Positions 33,473 through 42,550 of a stretch of 64,000 bases of DNA are shown one piece after another. The DNA is from Paenibacillus sp. CF384. GTDB lineage: Bacteria; Bacillota; Bacilli; Paenibacillales; Paenibacillaceae. The notes beneath the pieces are model-generated. The model was not told the origin of the DNA. It saw only the letters and a program-made list of their open reading frames with translations, and ran no database searches. How positions within the stretch are numbered: the first letter of the stretch is position 1; every line of letters begins with the position of its first letter. The stretch covers positions 186,001 to 250,000 of the forward strand of contig NZ_FNNV01000001.1 of assembly GCF_900106745.1 (NCBI RefSeq). The letters run 5' to 3'. A program made the position numbers and the translations under genes.

Positions 33473-34027
33473 ATGAAAAAGATAACTTACATTTTTTGGC
33501 TAGCTTCTACTCTGAGTTTTCTTATAACCTCTGTTGTACTTCTAGAATGCCTATTACAACAAAATAAACCTCTTTACGATCAAATCGGGAAAGCTATATC
33601 TAAGTCTGATTCAGGTTATATTGAAATCATTGATCTACATACTGATAGTGCTCGAACAGTCGCATTTTATAGGAGTGAAACAGAGCTAAGCGTTGTATTA
33701 CTGAAGAAGAAGTTTCGAGGATATGAATGTAGTGAATATATCAATAAGGCTCCTTTGTTAACAGAACAGGAAATAAGCTGGCAGGGCTCCGAAAAAAAGG
33801 AGTCTAATATTCATTTGCTTTATGGGATTGTTAAGGATCCGGAGATTACTCAGATTCTTCTGATAAGTGAAGGTGACAAGACAGCCAGTATAATTAAGAA
33901 CGGAGATTATTCGATATGGTATTCCTTGGTCGAGAATGAATTGAATATGCCAATAACTCTTCAAGCAACAAACAAGGAAGGCAAAGTGCTGTATGAATAT
34001 GGTGATCTAGATTATTGGAAGCGATAG
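33473..34027 (+). CDS. Membrane-anchored hypothetical protein
   Basis: This 184-residue protein has one N-terminal helix (residues 5-27, FWLASTLSFLITSVVLLECL), and the rest should lie outside the membrane. ATG 33473 follows GGGAG; the frame start at 33380 has no ribosome site. The ectodomain contains regular beta-type strands but no motif I recognise. It lies 10 bp upstream of a lipoprotein gene and is probably in the same operon. Confidence 0.7.
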   Translation: MKKITYIFWLASTLSFLITSVVLLECLLQQNKPLYDQIGKAISKSDSGYIEIIDLHTDSARTVAFYRSETELSVVLLKKKFRGYECSEYINKAPLLTEQEISWQGSEKKESNIHLLYGIVKDPEITQILLISEGDKTASIIKNGDYSIWYSLVENELNMPITLQATNKEGKVLYEYGDLDYWKR

Positions 34028-34037
34028 GAGTAGAAGA

Positions 34038-34625
34038 ATGGCACTGTCCACGAAAAAACTAATGCTACTGGCTGTTCCGCTGATGGTCGCTCTGACCGGT
34101 TGTTCCGGTAACCATGTTTCCAATGCCGGCATTGAGCGTACAAAATCATCTTTCATTTCCGGCAACGGGCAGAATTCTGGGAATCAATCGGAATTTAGTC
34201 AACCGAGTACGGTCTCTGAATACGACGTCTCTAATCTGGAATTGACCCTGCCGAAAGGATGGAACCTGAATACCGGAGATCGCTTTGGCGCATCCCTCAC
34301 CGATGAGAACGGAGACAATCTCGGGGGAGTTGTCACTTATCCGTATGCTGGCGATTTTGACTTCAAATTTTATAAACCCAATCATAGTGTAATTACAAAA
34401 GAAGAAACGATCGATACACCCATCGGAAGCGGCAAGCTTTATACGCTCGACGCTGACAACGGTACTGCCGCCTCCGGCCTAACCGGCACCCATGACGTCT
34501 ATTATGCCGTCATTCCGATACAAGAGAAAATTATATTCGTACTGGAATTTTCAAAACATGACAAAGAGGCAGCGTCCAAAAAGCAATTCATCGATCTACT
34601 GAAAGGATTGCGGTTAAACAAGTGA
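34038..34625 (+). CDS. Lipoprotein of unknown function
   Basis: This 195-residue protein has a lipoprotein signal with lipobox LTGC (lipidated Cys about residue 22), a low-complexity Ser/Asn/Gln linker, and a compact domain starting LELTLPKGWNL. That strand pattern resembles the secreted product at 9915 (FRFTLPDSWKGY), suggesting the same broad PsbP-like or DUF fold; this is by eye only. TAGGAG is present upstream of ATG 34038. Follows the 33473 gene by 10 bp. Confidence 0.78.
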   Translation: MALSTKKLMLLAVPLMVALTGCSGNHVSNAGIERTKSSFISGNGQNSGNQSEFSQPSTVSEYDVSNLELTLPKGWNLNTGDRFGASLTDENGDNLGGVVTYPYAGDFDFKFYKPNHSVITKEETIDTPIGSGKLYTLDADNGTAASGLTGTHDVYYAVIPIQEKIIFVLEFSKHDKEAASKKQFIDLLKGLRLNK

Positions 34626-34709
34626 ACGCTATCCGTTTGGAGAGAAGGCAGGCACGATTCGCAAAATAGGTAAGGGAGGTTTCGCATCCTGCATGCCTTC
34701 CTTGTCAAT

Positions 34710-34761
34710 GGGGTACCTCGGACTCAAGCAACATTGGGTCCTGGGTACCCTTTTCAGTTTT
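34710..34761 (+). terminator. Probable terminator
   Basis: GGGTACC (34711-34717) pairs with GGGTACCC (34743-34750) as the base of an imperfect long stem (..ACTCAA / TTGGGT..), followed by TTTTCAGTTTTT. Confidence 0.6.
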
Positions 34762-34836
34762 TAGGAAAATTATGTTAAATATTTCTAAACATATCCTTTG
34801 CACGGGACGATACAGGAAGAAAGGAGGTTGGAACGG

Positions 34837-37299
34837 ATGAAGAAAGGGGTAATGATGTGTACAAGAATTGTGTTGGCGTTCCTATTGGCAACGACCGCCT
34901 TGGCGGCATTTATTCAAATCGGTCATGCTCGAGGTGAAGAAACGATGCTCGTAACGGGAAATTATGTCTATAGTGTCTCTCCGGATGGAGGCAATTCACC
35001 GGATCTGCTATCGACGGGTCTGACGTCGGCGGCGAAAGGCGTCTTGTATGACGGTACGACTGCCTATGCAGGCTGGATGGGGAAAGCGAAATCGTCGATG
35101 ACGGTGCATGTGGTGATCGACTTGCTCAGGGACTATCCCCTTGATCAATTGCGTGTGGTGATGAACTCACCAAACAAATACTGGGGCTTCAAAGATATGA
35201 CCGTCAAATACCGCCCTGAAGCGGCGACGGGTTATTACATCGCAACCAGGCATATCAGACAAGGCACCGAGCTGAACTATACGGTCAACGTGCCGATGGC
35301 GGGCGTGACGGCCAGGTTCATCGTGCTGGACATCACACGCACGCAAGCTTATCAGCATATCCCTCTGACGGAAGTTGAAATCACGCAAGGCAGCGGCACG
35401 CCGGGGCAAAATCCTGAGCCTTCGTTCACCGCGGAACAGCTTAAGGCCGAGCTGCACAAGGACGCTTTGATGGCGGACCGTTACGGCCAATGGATGAACG
35501 ATGCTTGGCCGGGTAAAATCACCTCCGACGCCCAGTTGCGTCAGAACTATATGGATGAAGCCGCAGCCTTGGTGAATGTCGCATATGACCCGGCAATCTA
35601 CGATCCTTACGGCGGCATCAAGCGTATTGGGAAATACGAGAGTACCGGCTATTTCAGACTGCAGCAGGTCAACGGCATATGGTGGTTCATTACGCCGGAC
35701 GGGTATCCTTTCTTATTGAAAGGGGTGGATGCCGCAAGCTTATGGGAAGCCGGCTACATGACGCCGACGCAGAAGCCGGACGGCACGCCAAGGCAAATTT
35801 TCGAGCAGCTGCCAGACCGGACGCTCTACGCGCCGGCTTATACCAAGGACGTGAACGGCGAGCACGTCAACTTCATTGTCTCGAATGTAATGAAGAAGTA
35901 CGGCAGCGATTACGAGGCGAAATGGGGGGATATCACGCGCAAACGCCTGATACAGTGGGGGTTCAACGCCTTCAGCAAGTGGACCAAGCCGAAGGGTGTC
36001 ACCTTTCCGTACGTTCAGGTGCTGCAGGACCCAGCTACCTTGCGAAGAATCCTTTGGTCGTACGACGTGTTCGATCCTCAGACCGCGCCGATCATCGAGA
36101 GTACGCTAAAGAAGCAACTGCAAAACGCGCGCACCAGCAAGTGGTTAATCGGCTACACCTACGATAACGAAGCCGGCTGGACAACCGATATCGTCAAAGA
36201 GCTGCTGATGTATAGAGCGGATTCACCGGCGAAGAGCGCCTTCATCGATTATTATGTCACGCGGCACGGCAGTCTCGATAACGTCAATTTGCTGCTAGGC
36301 ATGAACGCCGTTTCGGTCAACGAACTCAAGGACACTCCGATCGCAATAACCAAGGTCTCCTCTGCAGACGTATCCGGCTTTATCACCTTGGCATCCGAGA
36401 CGTATTACGCTATGATCCGCGACATCCTGAAGCGGAATGACCCGAATCATTTGTTTCTCGGCTCCACTGTCGTCCCTACTTGGCGAACGAGTATGGATTG
36501 GGACCGGGGGGCCATGCCGTATGTCGATGCCTTCTCGGTGGACAGTTATACGAGGGATGGTAGCTGGATGGACGAATACGAGGCTTTCGGGAAGCCGCTG
36601 CTCAATCTCGAGCATTCCTTCGGCTCGTCCGACCGCGGCTTGTCATATATCAGCGCCCCTACGAAGACGACCAGCATCGCTGAGCGGGGAGTAGCCTACC
36701 GGGCATTTGCGGAAAGCCAGGCACAGAATCCGTTGTTCGTCGGCTCAGGCTGGTATGCCTATTTCGATCAGGCCGTCACAGGACGCCTGGACAGAGAAAG
36801 CTACAATATCGGACTCGTCAATCAGCAGGATCAGCCATACACGGATATGGTCAGCATAATGAAGATGGCTCACGCGGGATTGGAAAACATCCATCTGTAC
36901 GGCATTAACCTCGCCGCCGGCGCTGCAGTCGCGGCCAGTTCGACTCATGTTGCATCACTGGCAGCCGCTAACGCGGTCGATGGCGACGGGGCGACGCGTT
37001 GGGGCTCGAACTATACCGACAACGAGTGGATCTATGCCGATCTAGGCGCGGTCAAGACAGTGAACCGGGTTTATCTGAGCTGGGAGGCAGCCTATGCGAA
37101 AGCCTACAAGATCCAAGTATCGAATGATGCCAAGACCTGGACGGATGTATTCGCGACCACTTCCGGGGACGGGGGGATCGACGATATCTCGTTCTCAGCC
37201 AAGAGCGCAAGATATGTACGGATGCTGGGTCTGAAGCGAGGTTCGTCTTACGGGTACTCGTTATGGAGGTTTGAGGTATTTGGTCCGACTTCTGGTTAG
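34837..37299 (+). CDS. Secreted agarase-like glycoside hydrolase with discoidin domains
   Basis: This 820-residue exported enzyme has a signal peptide (about 1-29), an N-terminal beta-sandwich (residues about 35-190), a large TIM-barrel catalytic domain and a C-terminal F5/8 type C (CBM32-like) carbohydrate-binding domain from about residue 690. The barrel begins with WWFITPDGYPFLLKGVDA, which resembles agarase-like members of clan GH-A. Plausible catalytic glutamates are in YTYDNEAGW and LLNLEHSF. ATG 34837 follows AAAGGAGGT. The polysaccharide target is unknown. Single-gene unit. Confidence 0.82.
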   Translation: MKKGVMMCTRIVLAFLLATTALAAFIQIGHARGEETMLVTGNYVYSVSPDGGNSPDLLSTGLTSAAKGVLYDGTTAYAGWMGKAKSSMTVHVVIDLLRDYPLDQLRVVMNSPNKYWGFKDMTVKYRPEAATGYYIATRHIRQGTELNYTVNVPMAGVTARFIVLDITRTQAYQHIPLTEVEITQGSGTPGQNPEPSFTAEQLKAELHKDALMADRYGQWMNDAWPGKITSDAQLRQNYMDEAAALVNVAYDPAIYDPYGGIKRIGKYESTGYFRLQQVNGIWWFITPDGYPFLLKGVDAASLWEAGYMTPTQKPDGTPRQIFEQLPDRTLYAPAYTKDVNGEHVNFIVSNVMKKYGSDYEAKWGDITRKRLIQWGFNAFSKWTKPKGVTFPYVQVLQDPATLRRILWSYDVFDPQTAPIIESTLKKQLQNARTSKWLIGYTYDNEAGWTTDIVKELLMYRADSPAKSAFIDYYVTRHGSLDNVNLLLGMNAVSVNELKDTPIAITKVSSADVSGFITLASETYYAMIRDILKRNDPNHLFLGSTVVPTWRTSMDWDRGAMPYVDAFSVDSYTRDGSWMDEYEAFGKPLLNLEHSFGSSDRGLSYISAPTKTTSIAERGVAYRAFAESQAQNPLFVGSGWYAYFDQAVTGRLDRESYNIGLVNQQDQPYTDMVSIMKMAHAGLENIHLYGINLAAGAAVAASSTHVASLAAANAVDGDGATRWGSNYTDNEWIYADLGAVKTVNRVYLSWEAAYAKAYKIQVSNDAKTWTDVFATTSGDGGIDDISFSAKSARYVRMLGLKRGSSYGYSLWRFEVFGPTSG

Positions 37300-37538
37300 T
37301 GGAACTGAAGTGAGCGGGAATAAGTGAAGGCATTTTTTAAGCTGGAGCTGCGTTCCGTCTTTGATGCATCATTGAAGGTCAGAATCTGCTGCATCATTAA
37401 ACGAACGGGCACGTTAGTTTTACGCGCCATAGAGCAGTTGCCGCCGGCAGCTGCTCTATTTTTGTTAAGCTAAGGGCAGGATAGTTCAATAAAATAATGG
37501 AATACCTAAAATGAGATTTAATGTTAGGAGGGTTAAAA
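37300..37538 (+). other. Intergenic region with terminator and repeat motif
   Basis: This 239-bp gap holds the repeat TTAAACGAACGGGCACGTTA (from 37398), which resembles 39312-39334, and the terminator at 37431. A 48-codon frame from GTG 37324 has no ribosome site and I do not call it. Confidence 0.4.
37431..37463 (+). terminator. Terminator, GAGCAG/CTGCTC family
   Basis: AGAGCAGTTGCCG (37431-37443) pairs with CGGCAGCTGCTCT (37445-37457), followed by ATTTTTG. The same hairpin recurs at 45521 and 46418. Confidence 0.82.
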
Positions 37539-38102
37539 ATGGAATTCACATTTATTCGGCACGGTCATGGAGAACACCTCAACGATTATCCAAATCGGTT
37601 GAATACTCCGCATCCTAGTCTTACAGAGTATGGAAAATTTCAAGAAACGCAGCTATCAAATGAAATTATTATTGGCGCTGATGATTTAGTACTTGTAAGT
37701 CCAACTAAACGTACTATTGAGACGGCAACTATTATAAAAAACGGTATGGACTTCATTGTTTCTCCATTTGTTGGTCCTAGAATGTTTCCTCAGAACCTCG
37801 AACTTCCTTTTTTAACTTGTGATCATGTCCTTTCTAAAACTGAAATTACAAATCTGTATGGAGATACTGAAATTCTTGATTTCAATTTGGATTGCTGGAA
37901 AGAAGGGATTAATAGGATTGAACAGGATATTTTTGAAGGATATGCTACGAGGTTATTAGAGTGGATCGGGCAAAGCTATAGAAAAGTATTCATTATTTCA
38001 CATGATGGAACGATAACGAATTATCGGATATTACTTGGAGAAAAAGGATTGACCAGAGAAGACTTTCTCGGTGAGGCTGGGGTATATCGAATGAATTTGT
38101 AG
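37539..38102 (+). CDS. Histidine phosphatase family protein
   Basis: This 187-residue protein is a phosphoglycerate-mutase-like phosphatase. The RHG motif FIRHGHGEH near the N-terminus supplies the phosphorylated His, and the C-terminal IISHDGTITNYR supplies the second His. LVSPTKRTIETA is the conserved Arg-containing segment. ATG 37539 follows TTAGGAGGG; the upstream in-frame ATG 37521 lies in front of the ribosome site. Substrate unknown. Confidence 0.88.
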   Translation: MEFTFIRHGHGEHLNDYPNRLNTPHPSLTEYGKFQETQLSNEIIIGADDLVLVSPTKRTIETATIIKNGMDFIVSPFVGPRMFPQNLELPFLTCDHVLSKTEITNLYGDTEILDFNLDCWKEGINRIEQDIFEGYATRLLEWIGQSYRKVFIISHDGTITNYRILLGEKGLTREDFLGEAGVYRMNL

Positions 38103-38206
38103 TCTGTTGGTCGCCAAGCTACGGAGACGATAGTTCAACGCACCTTGGAGCAAATTGCTTGGGCAGTTGTTCATTTTCGTTCCGAACGAACAGATTAGTT
38201 TAGTCT

Positions 38207-38250
38207 TACTCTATTTCGGAATTCCTTCTATTTCGGAATTCCTTCTATTT
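38207..38250 (+). repeat. 17-bp tandem repeat with EcoRI-type palindromes
   Basis: CTATTTCGGAATTCCTT is present twice in tandem, with a partial third unit (CTATTTTGGAGTT), directly before the next gene. The embedded GGAATTCC makes each unit locally self-complementary. Confidence 0.6.
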
Positions 38251-38855
38251 TGGAGTTATTATTTGATGGGGGTATGTACAATTTGATTTTTAGTCGGAAC
38301 GAACTTAGAGTAGGCTCACTCGATTTAAAAGTCATTCATCTAAACCAACAAGAAATTGGGATAACTGTGACAGAAGAGATGGGTCATTTTCTACTTATTG
38401 ACGCTAAAGATTCCTCCGAGTTGTTTTTGTTAGCATCTCTCCTTAAACATTGTCATGATAGTGATGACGTGCTTTATCTTCAACGGGAAAGACCTGAACA
38501 TGCTGACCTATTTATCTTCAATGGCGCTGTCATTCCCTTAAATCGAAAGCTTATCAAGGAAATAAAATTGGCTCTTAAGCGCTCGAGGTTGAAGGGGATT
38601 ATTGACATAACTATTGAAAGTAGGGAGAATGAAGCGTTTTGGGATAATTGGGCAAGCTGGAAATATGAGAATCAGTTAAGAATTGATGCCGAGAAAGACC
38701 TCGTCATATTTAATTCCTCAAGATTGGGACTTGAATTGTTGACCCACTCCTGCTCACATTTGGCTTCTTCGTTTGCTGGACATTCACATTTTAATTGGTA
38801 CTCGACTTCAAGCTCACCTGAATTAATTATTCGAAATTTTGCCCGAAATGATTAA
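38250..38855 (+). CDS. Hypothetical protein
   Basis: This frame of up to 201 residues has normal amino-acid composition (acidic and Leu-rich) with no signal peptide. The start is unclear: TTG 38250 lies in a tandem repeat and lacks a ribosome site, and the internal ATG 38274 has a G-rich stretch too close. I see a central FIFNGAVIPLNRKLIKEIKL and a Ser-rich C-terminus, but no known motif. Neighbours do not suggest a role. Confidence 0.55.
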   Translation: MELLFDGGMYNLIFSRNELRVGSLDLKVIHLNQQEIGITVTEEMGHFLLIDAKDSSELFLLASLLKHCHDSDDVLYLQRERPEHADLFIFNGAVIPLNRKLIKEIKLALKRSRLKGIIDITIESRENEAFWDNWASWKYENQLRIDAEKDLVIFNSSRLGLELLTHSCSHLASSFAGHSHFNWYSTSSSPELIIRNFARND

Positions 38856-38867
38856 GCTATGTCTGGA

Positions 38868-38899
38868 GGCCTGTTCCGTTAACGGGCCAGTTTTGTTAA
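38868..38899 (+). terminator. Possible terminator
   Basis: A palindrome around CCGTTAACGG, bounded by GGCCTG and GCCAG, is followed by TTTTGTT. Weak. Confidence 0.4.
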
Positions 38900-38958
38900 A
38901 AGGATTTGTTTGCTCATTCGCGAATAAATCTGTTTAAACGGTCTGAGGGGCAATTACA

Positions 38959-39315
38959 ATGGCAATAGACAAAATTATCACAGCCGAGATGTATTCGGTG
39001 ACATTTGTTCGGGATTATGTTCAGTTTGGTTTTCATTGTGAAACAGATGATGCATGTTTAACTGCATGGGCACTGCCAACGGTAACTATGAAAGGTATGA
39101 AGTACCGATATGGGAATATTGGCTACCGAGATGCACTTTGCGGATTAATAAATCAATTAGTTGAAGTTGTTCTTACAGGGGATGAAGATTTAATAAAAAT
39201 AATTTTTGAAGGAAAGGATGAGCTATCAATTAGACCGACGGATGAAGAGCGAGAAATACTTGTTGAATACGCGATGTTCTTTTACGGAAATTTGTTGATA
39301 GAGGTATGGAATTAA
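38959..39315 (+). CDS. Hypothetical protein
   Basis: This 118-residue soluble protein follows a GAGGGG ribosome site at ATG 38959. It contains VRDYVQFGFHCE and a C-terminal PTDEEREILVEYAMFFYGNL. No domain is recognised. It may belong to the same cluster of small, possibly immunity-like genes as 38250, but there is no toxin nearby. Confidence 0.6.
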   Translation: MAIDKIITAEMYSVTFVRDYVQFGFHCETDDACLTAWALPTVTMKGMKYRYGNIGYRDALCGLINQLVEVVLTGDEDLIKIIFEGKDELSIRPTDEEREILVEYAMFFYGNLLIEVWN

Positions 39316-39367
39316 CGAACGGGTACGATAGCACAAATAGAACAGGCTGCCGATTAATTGGTGGCCT

Positions 39368-39520
39368 GGAGAATTCCCTGAGTTACCAATTGAAGTGAAA
39401 AAGGAATTGTTACCTGATTTATTGAGATTCATAACCTCCCCCACGGAGATCGAAAAATACTGTGATTTTGATTCATATGCCAAAAATCTTTATGATGATA
39501 TCATTAATTCTTTGAACTAA
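39368..39520 (+). pseudogene. 3' gene fragment
   Basis: From GGA 39368 to TAA 39518-39520 an open frame reads GEFPELPIEVKKELLPDLL, continuing to FDSYAKNLYDDIINSLN. It is strongly protein-like but has no start codon or ribosome site. A hairpin-like repeat stands immediately before it. I read it as the surviving tail of a deleted gene. Confidence 0.4.
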
Positions 39521-39610
39521 CGATTACGTTAATACTTATTATTGATACGGAAACTGGCATGATGTTCAGCTGCCGTTTTTCAATGAAGTTACAGGACAGT
39601 TTTATTGTGT

Positions 39611-39994
39611 TCATTCGGTTCTTAAGACTTGCTTCACTGTTACTGCATTTGCATATAAGTTGGTGAAGGTAATGATATAGTGATGATAAGGCTCGTTATG
39701 AGGTCCTTCGAAGGTCGATACTTTCAAGGTTGCCTCCCAGTAATATTGACCGGGCTTCAAATGTTTGACTTCAACGACATCGTCGACCATGAATTGTCGC
39801 TCATCGTTATATTCTCGAATAACGTTCTCAATCGGTTTGAACAAGGTCCACACGAATGCGTCTTTAAGCACATCACATGAAGATTGTTGTTGGTTCTTAG
39901 TGCGGTCTGCTGATTCATTTGTATTTGTATTCACTGGCGCTGATAAAGCCATTGAAACGGCAAGTAAAACACTCGCTAAAGTTGTTAGCTTCAT
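39611..39994 (-). CDS. Small secreted protein, possibly DUF3888
   Basis: This 127-residue protein has a signal peptide (residues 1-19) followed by a Thr/Asn-rich spacer and a domain starting CDVLKDAFVWTLFKPIENVI. The region and length resemble DUF3888 proteins of Bacillus and Paenibacillus. AAGGAGGT stands 7 nt before ATG 39994. Function unknown. It is convergent with the preceding plus-strand material and divergent from the 40130 gene. Confidence 0.72.
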   Translation of the reverse strand: MKLTTLASVLLAVSMALSAPVNTNTNESADRTKNQQQSSCDVLKDAFVWTLFKPIENVIREYNDERQFMVDDVVEVKHLKPGQYYWEATLKVSTFEGPHNEPYHHYIITFTNLYANAVTVKQVLRTE

Positions 39995-40129
39995 ATAAAT
40001 AACCTCCTTTTATAGAGGTATTCTCTCCCCAAAGAAAAAAGTTATAACACTGCCAGCATCAATGCCAGGACTGTTCAACTAATTGACTCTAAGAAACTTT
40101 TATTTATTTTTTGGCGAGGTGTAAATTGA

Positions 40130-40744
40130 TTGCAATTAAAACTTCATCAGAAACAACTTAAGATTGTAATTATTTCGTTATTGCTTGTGGCATTCGTCAT
40201 AGCTATCTCTTATATAGGATTGAATATGTATAGTCGTTCGATAGACGTGTCGATACAAGGAGTAAATTACCAATTAGGACCTGAGAATGGCAGCAACATA
40301 CAACCCGAGACAGTCAGACTTAAAGGTAAGTGGTCTAGAAGCTTGAAGGGTATCCGGAAATTTAGAGGTACAATTACATTTGCGCATGAAACGATTCCCG
40401 TTCCGAAGGAGAGTTTGGAGACAACTATTCGTTTCGATAAGAACGGATACGGGTTGATAATATACACCTATTTCGAAAAATCAGGTTCTATGAACGTTAA
40501 GCCTAGAATCTACACCTACGGTGCATTATTTGCCAACGCTGATTTTAGCGCGGTTACGTTTACCAAATTTAGAGAAGTTGCCACCAAGGATGATTCGAAG
40601 GGCAGTGAATGGAATGGGGGAGATGGCTTAATGTTTGCAGGGCCAGCTGCTACCCGAGTTCAGGCGCTTAGGATTTCAAACGAACTTATGCAAAAACATC
40701 TACGAGATGACAGTTATATAGGTGGTCAATTTGTCTTAAAGTAG
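40130..40744 (+). CDS. Membrane-anchored hypothetical protein
   Basis: This 204-residue protein has one N-terminal helix (residues 12-33) and an extracytoplasmic beta-rich domain (VSIQGVNYQLGPENG, RKFRGTITFAHETIPVP). Start is TTG 40130 behind GAGGTG. It ends at a strong bidirectional hairpin shared with the convergent PRPP synthetase gene. Family not recognised. Confidence 0.7.
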   Translation: MQLKLHQKQLKIVIISLLLVAFVIAISYIGLNMYSRSIDVSIQGVNYQLGPENGSNIQPETVRLKGKWSRSLKGIRKFRGTITFAHETIPVPKESLETTIRFDKNGYGLIIYTYFEKSGSMNVKPRIYTYGALFANADFSAVTFTKFREVATKDDSKGSEWNGGDGLMFAGPAATRVQALRISNELMQKHLRDDSYIGGQFVLK

Positions 40745-40756
40745 TGGATACGGAGA

Positions 40757-40800
40757 AAAAGAAAGCAAGCGGCCTTTAGTTGCCGCTTGCTTTCTTTTGT
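40757..40800. terminator. Strong bidirectional terminator
   Basis: A perfect 17-bp stem AAAAGAAAGCAAGCGGC / GCCGCTTGCTTTCTTTT (40757-40773, 40782-40798) has an 8-nt loop; it provides T-tracts on both strands. Confidence 0.9.
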
Positions 40801-40822
40801 TGTCGCTCGCTCTCGCTATTCC

Positions 40823-41767
40823 TTACATTTGCTTCGTCTTAAATAGCGTATTTATTGAACCGCCGTTATTTATGATTCTGAGCGCAGTCGCGAGAAGCTC
40901 CGCCATTGGCAGAACAACGAACTTGTCCGAACGGTTCGGATCAATTGCGATGGTATCCGTAATAACGACCTCTTTGATGTAGGGATGCGACAGCTTCTCA
41001 AGCGCGTTCTCCGAGAACAACCCATGTGTTGCGCAAATATAGGCGTCATTCGCGCCTCTTTTATGCAGCGCCTCAACAACATTCACGATCGTACCGCCTG
41101 TATCGATTAAATCCTCAATAATAATCGGAGTCATGCCTTCGACTTCACCGATAATATGAGTGATCTTCGTCTTATTGTGAGCAGGGCGGTTCTTAATCAT
41201 AATGGCAAACGGACAGTCCAGATAGTTGGCGAGCTTCTCAGCGGTTGTTGCCCGACCAGCGTCAGGTGAGACAACGACCGGATTCTTAATGTTCTTTGCC
41301 TTCAAATAATCCGTAATGAGGTCCAAAGCAGTAATATGATCAACGGGGATATCGAAAAAGCCTTGAATCGGATCGGCATGAAGATCTACCGTAATGATGC
41401 GGTCAGCGCCTACTGTTGTCAGCACATCGGCTACCAGCTTCGCGGAAATGGGTTCGCGCGGGGCAGCTTTGCGTTCCTGACGAGCATAACCGTAATACGG
41501 CATTACGATATTAATCGTTTTGGCTGAAGCCCGTTTCGCTGCATCAATCATAATCATGAGTTCGACTAAATGCTCATTTACGGGATGAGACAAAGATTGA
41601 ACGATATAGACATGTGCAGAACGAATCGATTCGAGATAACGTAAGCTGATTTCTCCGCTTTGAAGCCTGGAAATCTCAATGTCTCCAAGCGTAACATCAA
41701 GCTGCCGGCATAGCTCTTCCGCGAGCGGGCGGTTCGATGAACCGGAAAATATTTTTACATTTTGCAT
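40823..41767 (-). CDS. prs: Ribose-phosphate pyrophosphokinase (divergent paralogue)
   Basis: This 314-residue enzyme makes PRPP from ribose 5-phosphate and ATP. The PRPP-binding loop is IIEDLIDTGGTI, the metal/ribose site lies in DLHADPIQGFFDIPVDH, and PYYGYARQERKAAPREPI is the ATP loop. Two normally conserved spots differ: VSPDAGRATTAEKLA instead of the usual PD.GGVTRA, and RLQSGEISL instead of RFSDGE. It also lacks the standard glmU-prs context, so it may be an accessory PRPP synthetase. Start ATG 41767 follows AGGAGG. Confidence 0.88.
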   Translation of the reverse strand: MQNVKIFSGSSNRPLAEELCRQLDVTLGDIEISRLQSGEISLRYLESIRSAHVYIVQSLSHPVNEHLVELMIMIDAAKRASAKTINIVMPYYGYARQERKAAPREPISAKLVADVLTTVGADRIITVDLHADPIQGFFDIPVDHITALDLITDYLKAKNIKNPVVVSPDAGRATTAEKLANYLDCPFAIMIKNRPAHNKTKITHIIGEVEGMTPIIIEDLIDTGGTIVNVVEALHKRGANDAYICATHGLFSENALEKLSHPYIKEVVITDTIAIDPNRSDKFVVLPMAELLATALRIINNGGSINTLFKTKQM

Positions 41768-41989
41768 CCGCTTGACTCCTCCTAAAAGAATAGCTATGTA
41801 AGTTTCACATCGTAAGCATAGTCTTGTACGTTCTTGTAACATACAGTTACTCCCATTATATCTTTTCCCATTGTTTAATTCAAAATTACCCAAAGCTAAC
41901 GAGAGGATAGCGCAATTATCTTCTCGAATCCTTAAGGAAGGGAATAGAAAGCGTAACGGTATAACGACAGTATGGAGGAGGCTTATCAG

Positions 41990-42526
41990 GTGGAGAAAGA
42001 GATACGATTAATCGAAGAACGTGATTATGAAGAAGTGCATGCATTTCAGTGCGAGTATTTGGATAAAGAGACCTTCGAGGAATTTATTCTACGTGTGAAA
42101 CAAAATCCTGACTTGTACTTCGTCACCGTGGATGGTAGTGAAGTGGTTGGTATTTGCTATGGAAATCCGTCTAAGAGAAATACTGCCGTCATTAATTTGA
42201 CTGGGATCGCGGTTAATCTGGATGTTACGAAGAATTATGCCAGAGTTGGGCTGGGAACAAACATGCTGCGGATCTTTGAAACAGCGGTGAAGAAAAGAAG
42301 CTATTATAAAATTGGTGTAGGTTCAGCGGACGCTCCACAAGTGGAAGCGTTTTATGTGAAGAATGGATACATACCAACGGAATTGGTAGTCAAAGGTTCA
42401 AATTGGGAGGAAATTGCGAGAGTCGGAGTAGATGACTATGCAAGCGGGATTGTACGAAGAGAAGAATTAAGAAGGCAATACAATCCAAGAGAAGTGATCT
42501 TCATTTTAGAAAAGAATTTAGAATGA
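41990..42526 (+). CDS. GNAT acetyltransferase
   Basis: This 178-residue protein has a GNAT core: NLTGIAVNLDVTKNYARVGL supplies beta4 and the acetyl-CoA loop (R-V-G-L-G-T), and VEAFYVKNGYIPTE the C-terminal strand. I prefer GTG 41990 behind GGAGGAG (41975-41980) over ATG 41972. The next gene starts 24 nt after the stop, so the two may be co-transcribed by proximity. Substrate unknown. Confidence 0.82.
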   Translation: MEKEIRLIEERDYEEVHAFQCEYLDKETFEEFILRVKQNPDLYFVTVDGSEVVGICYGNPSKRNTAVINLTGIAVNLDVTKNYARVGLGTNMLRIFETAVKKRSYYKIGVGSADAPQVEAFYVKNGYIPTELVVKGSNWEEIARVGVDDYASGIVRREELRRQYNPREVIFILEKNLE

Positions 42527-42550
42527 GTGACTTCAAGGGGGGCTGCAGCA

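Noticed and set aside
37324-37470. Forty-eight-codon frame starting GTG
   Set aside because: No ribosome site, and its end is simply the terminator hairpin read as protein.
39226-39483. Minus-strand frame of 85 codons
   Set aside because: It is antisense to the plus-strand gene end and the 39368 fragment, whose plus-strand translation is far more protein-like.
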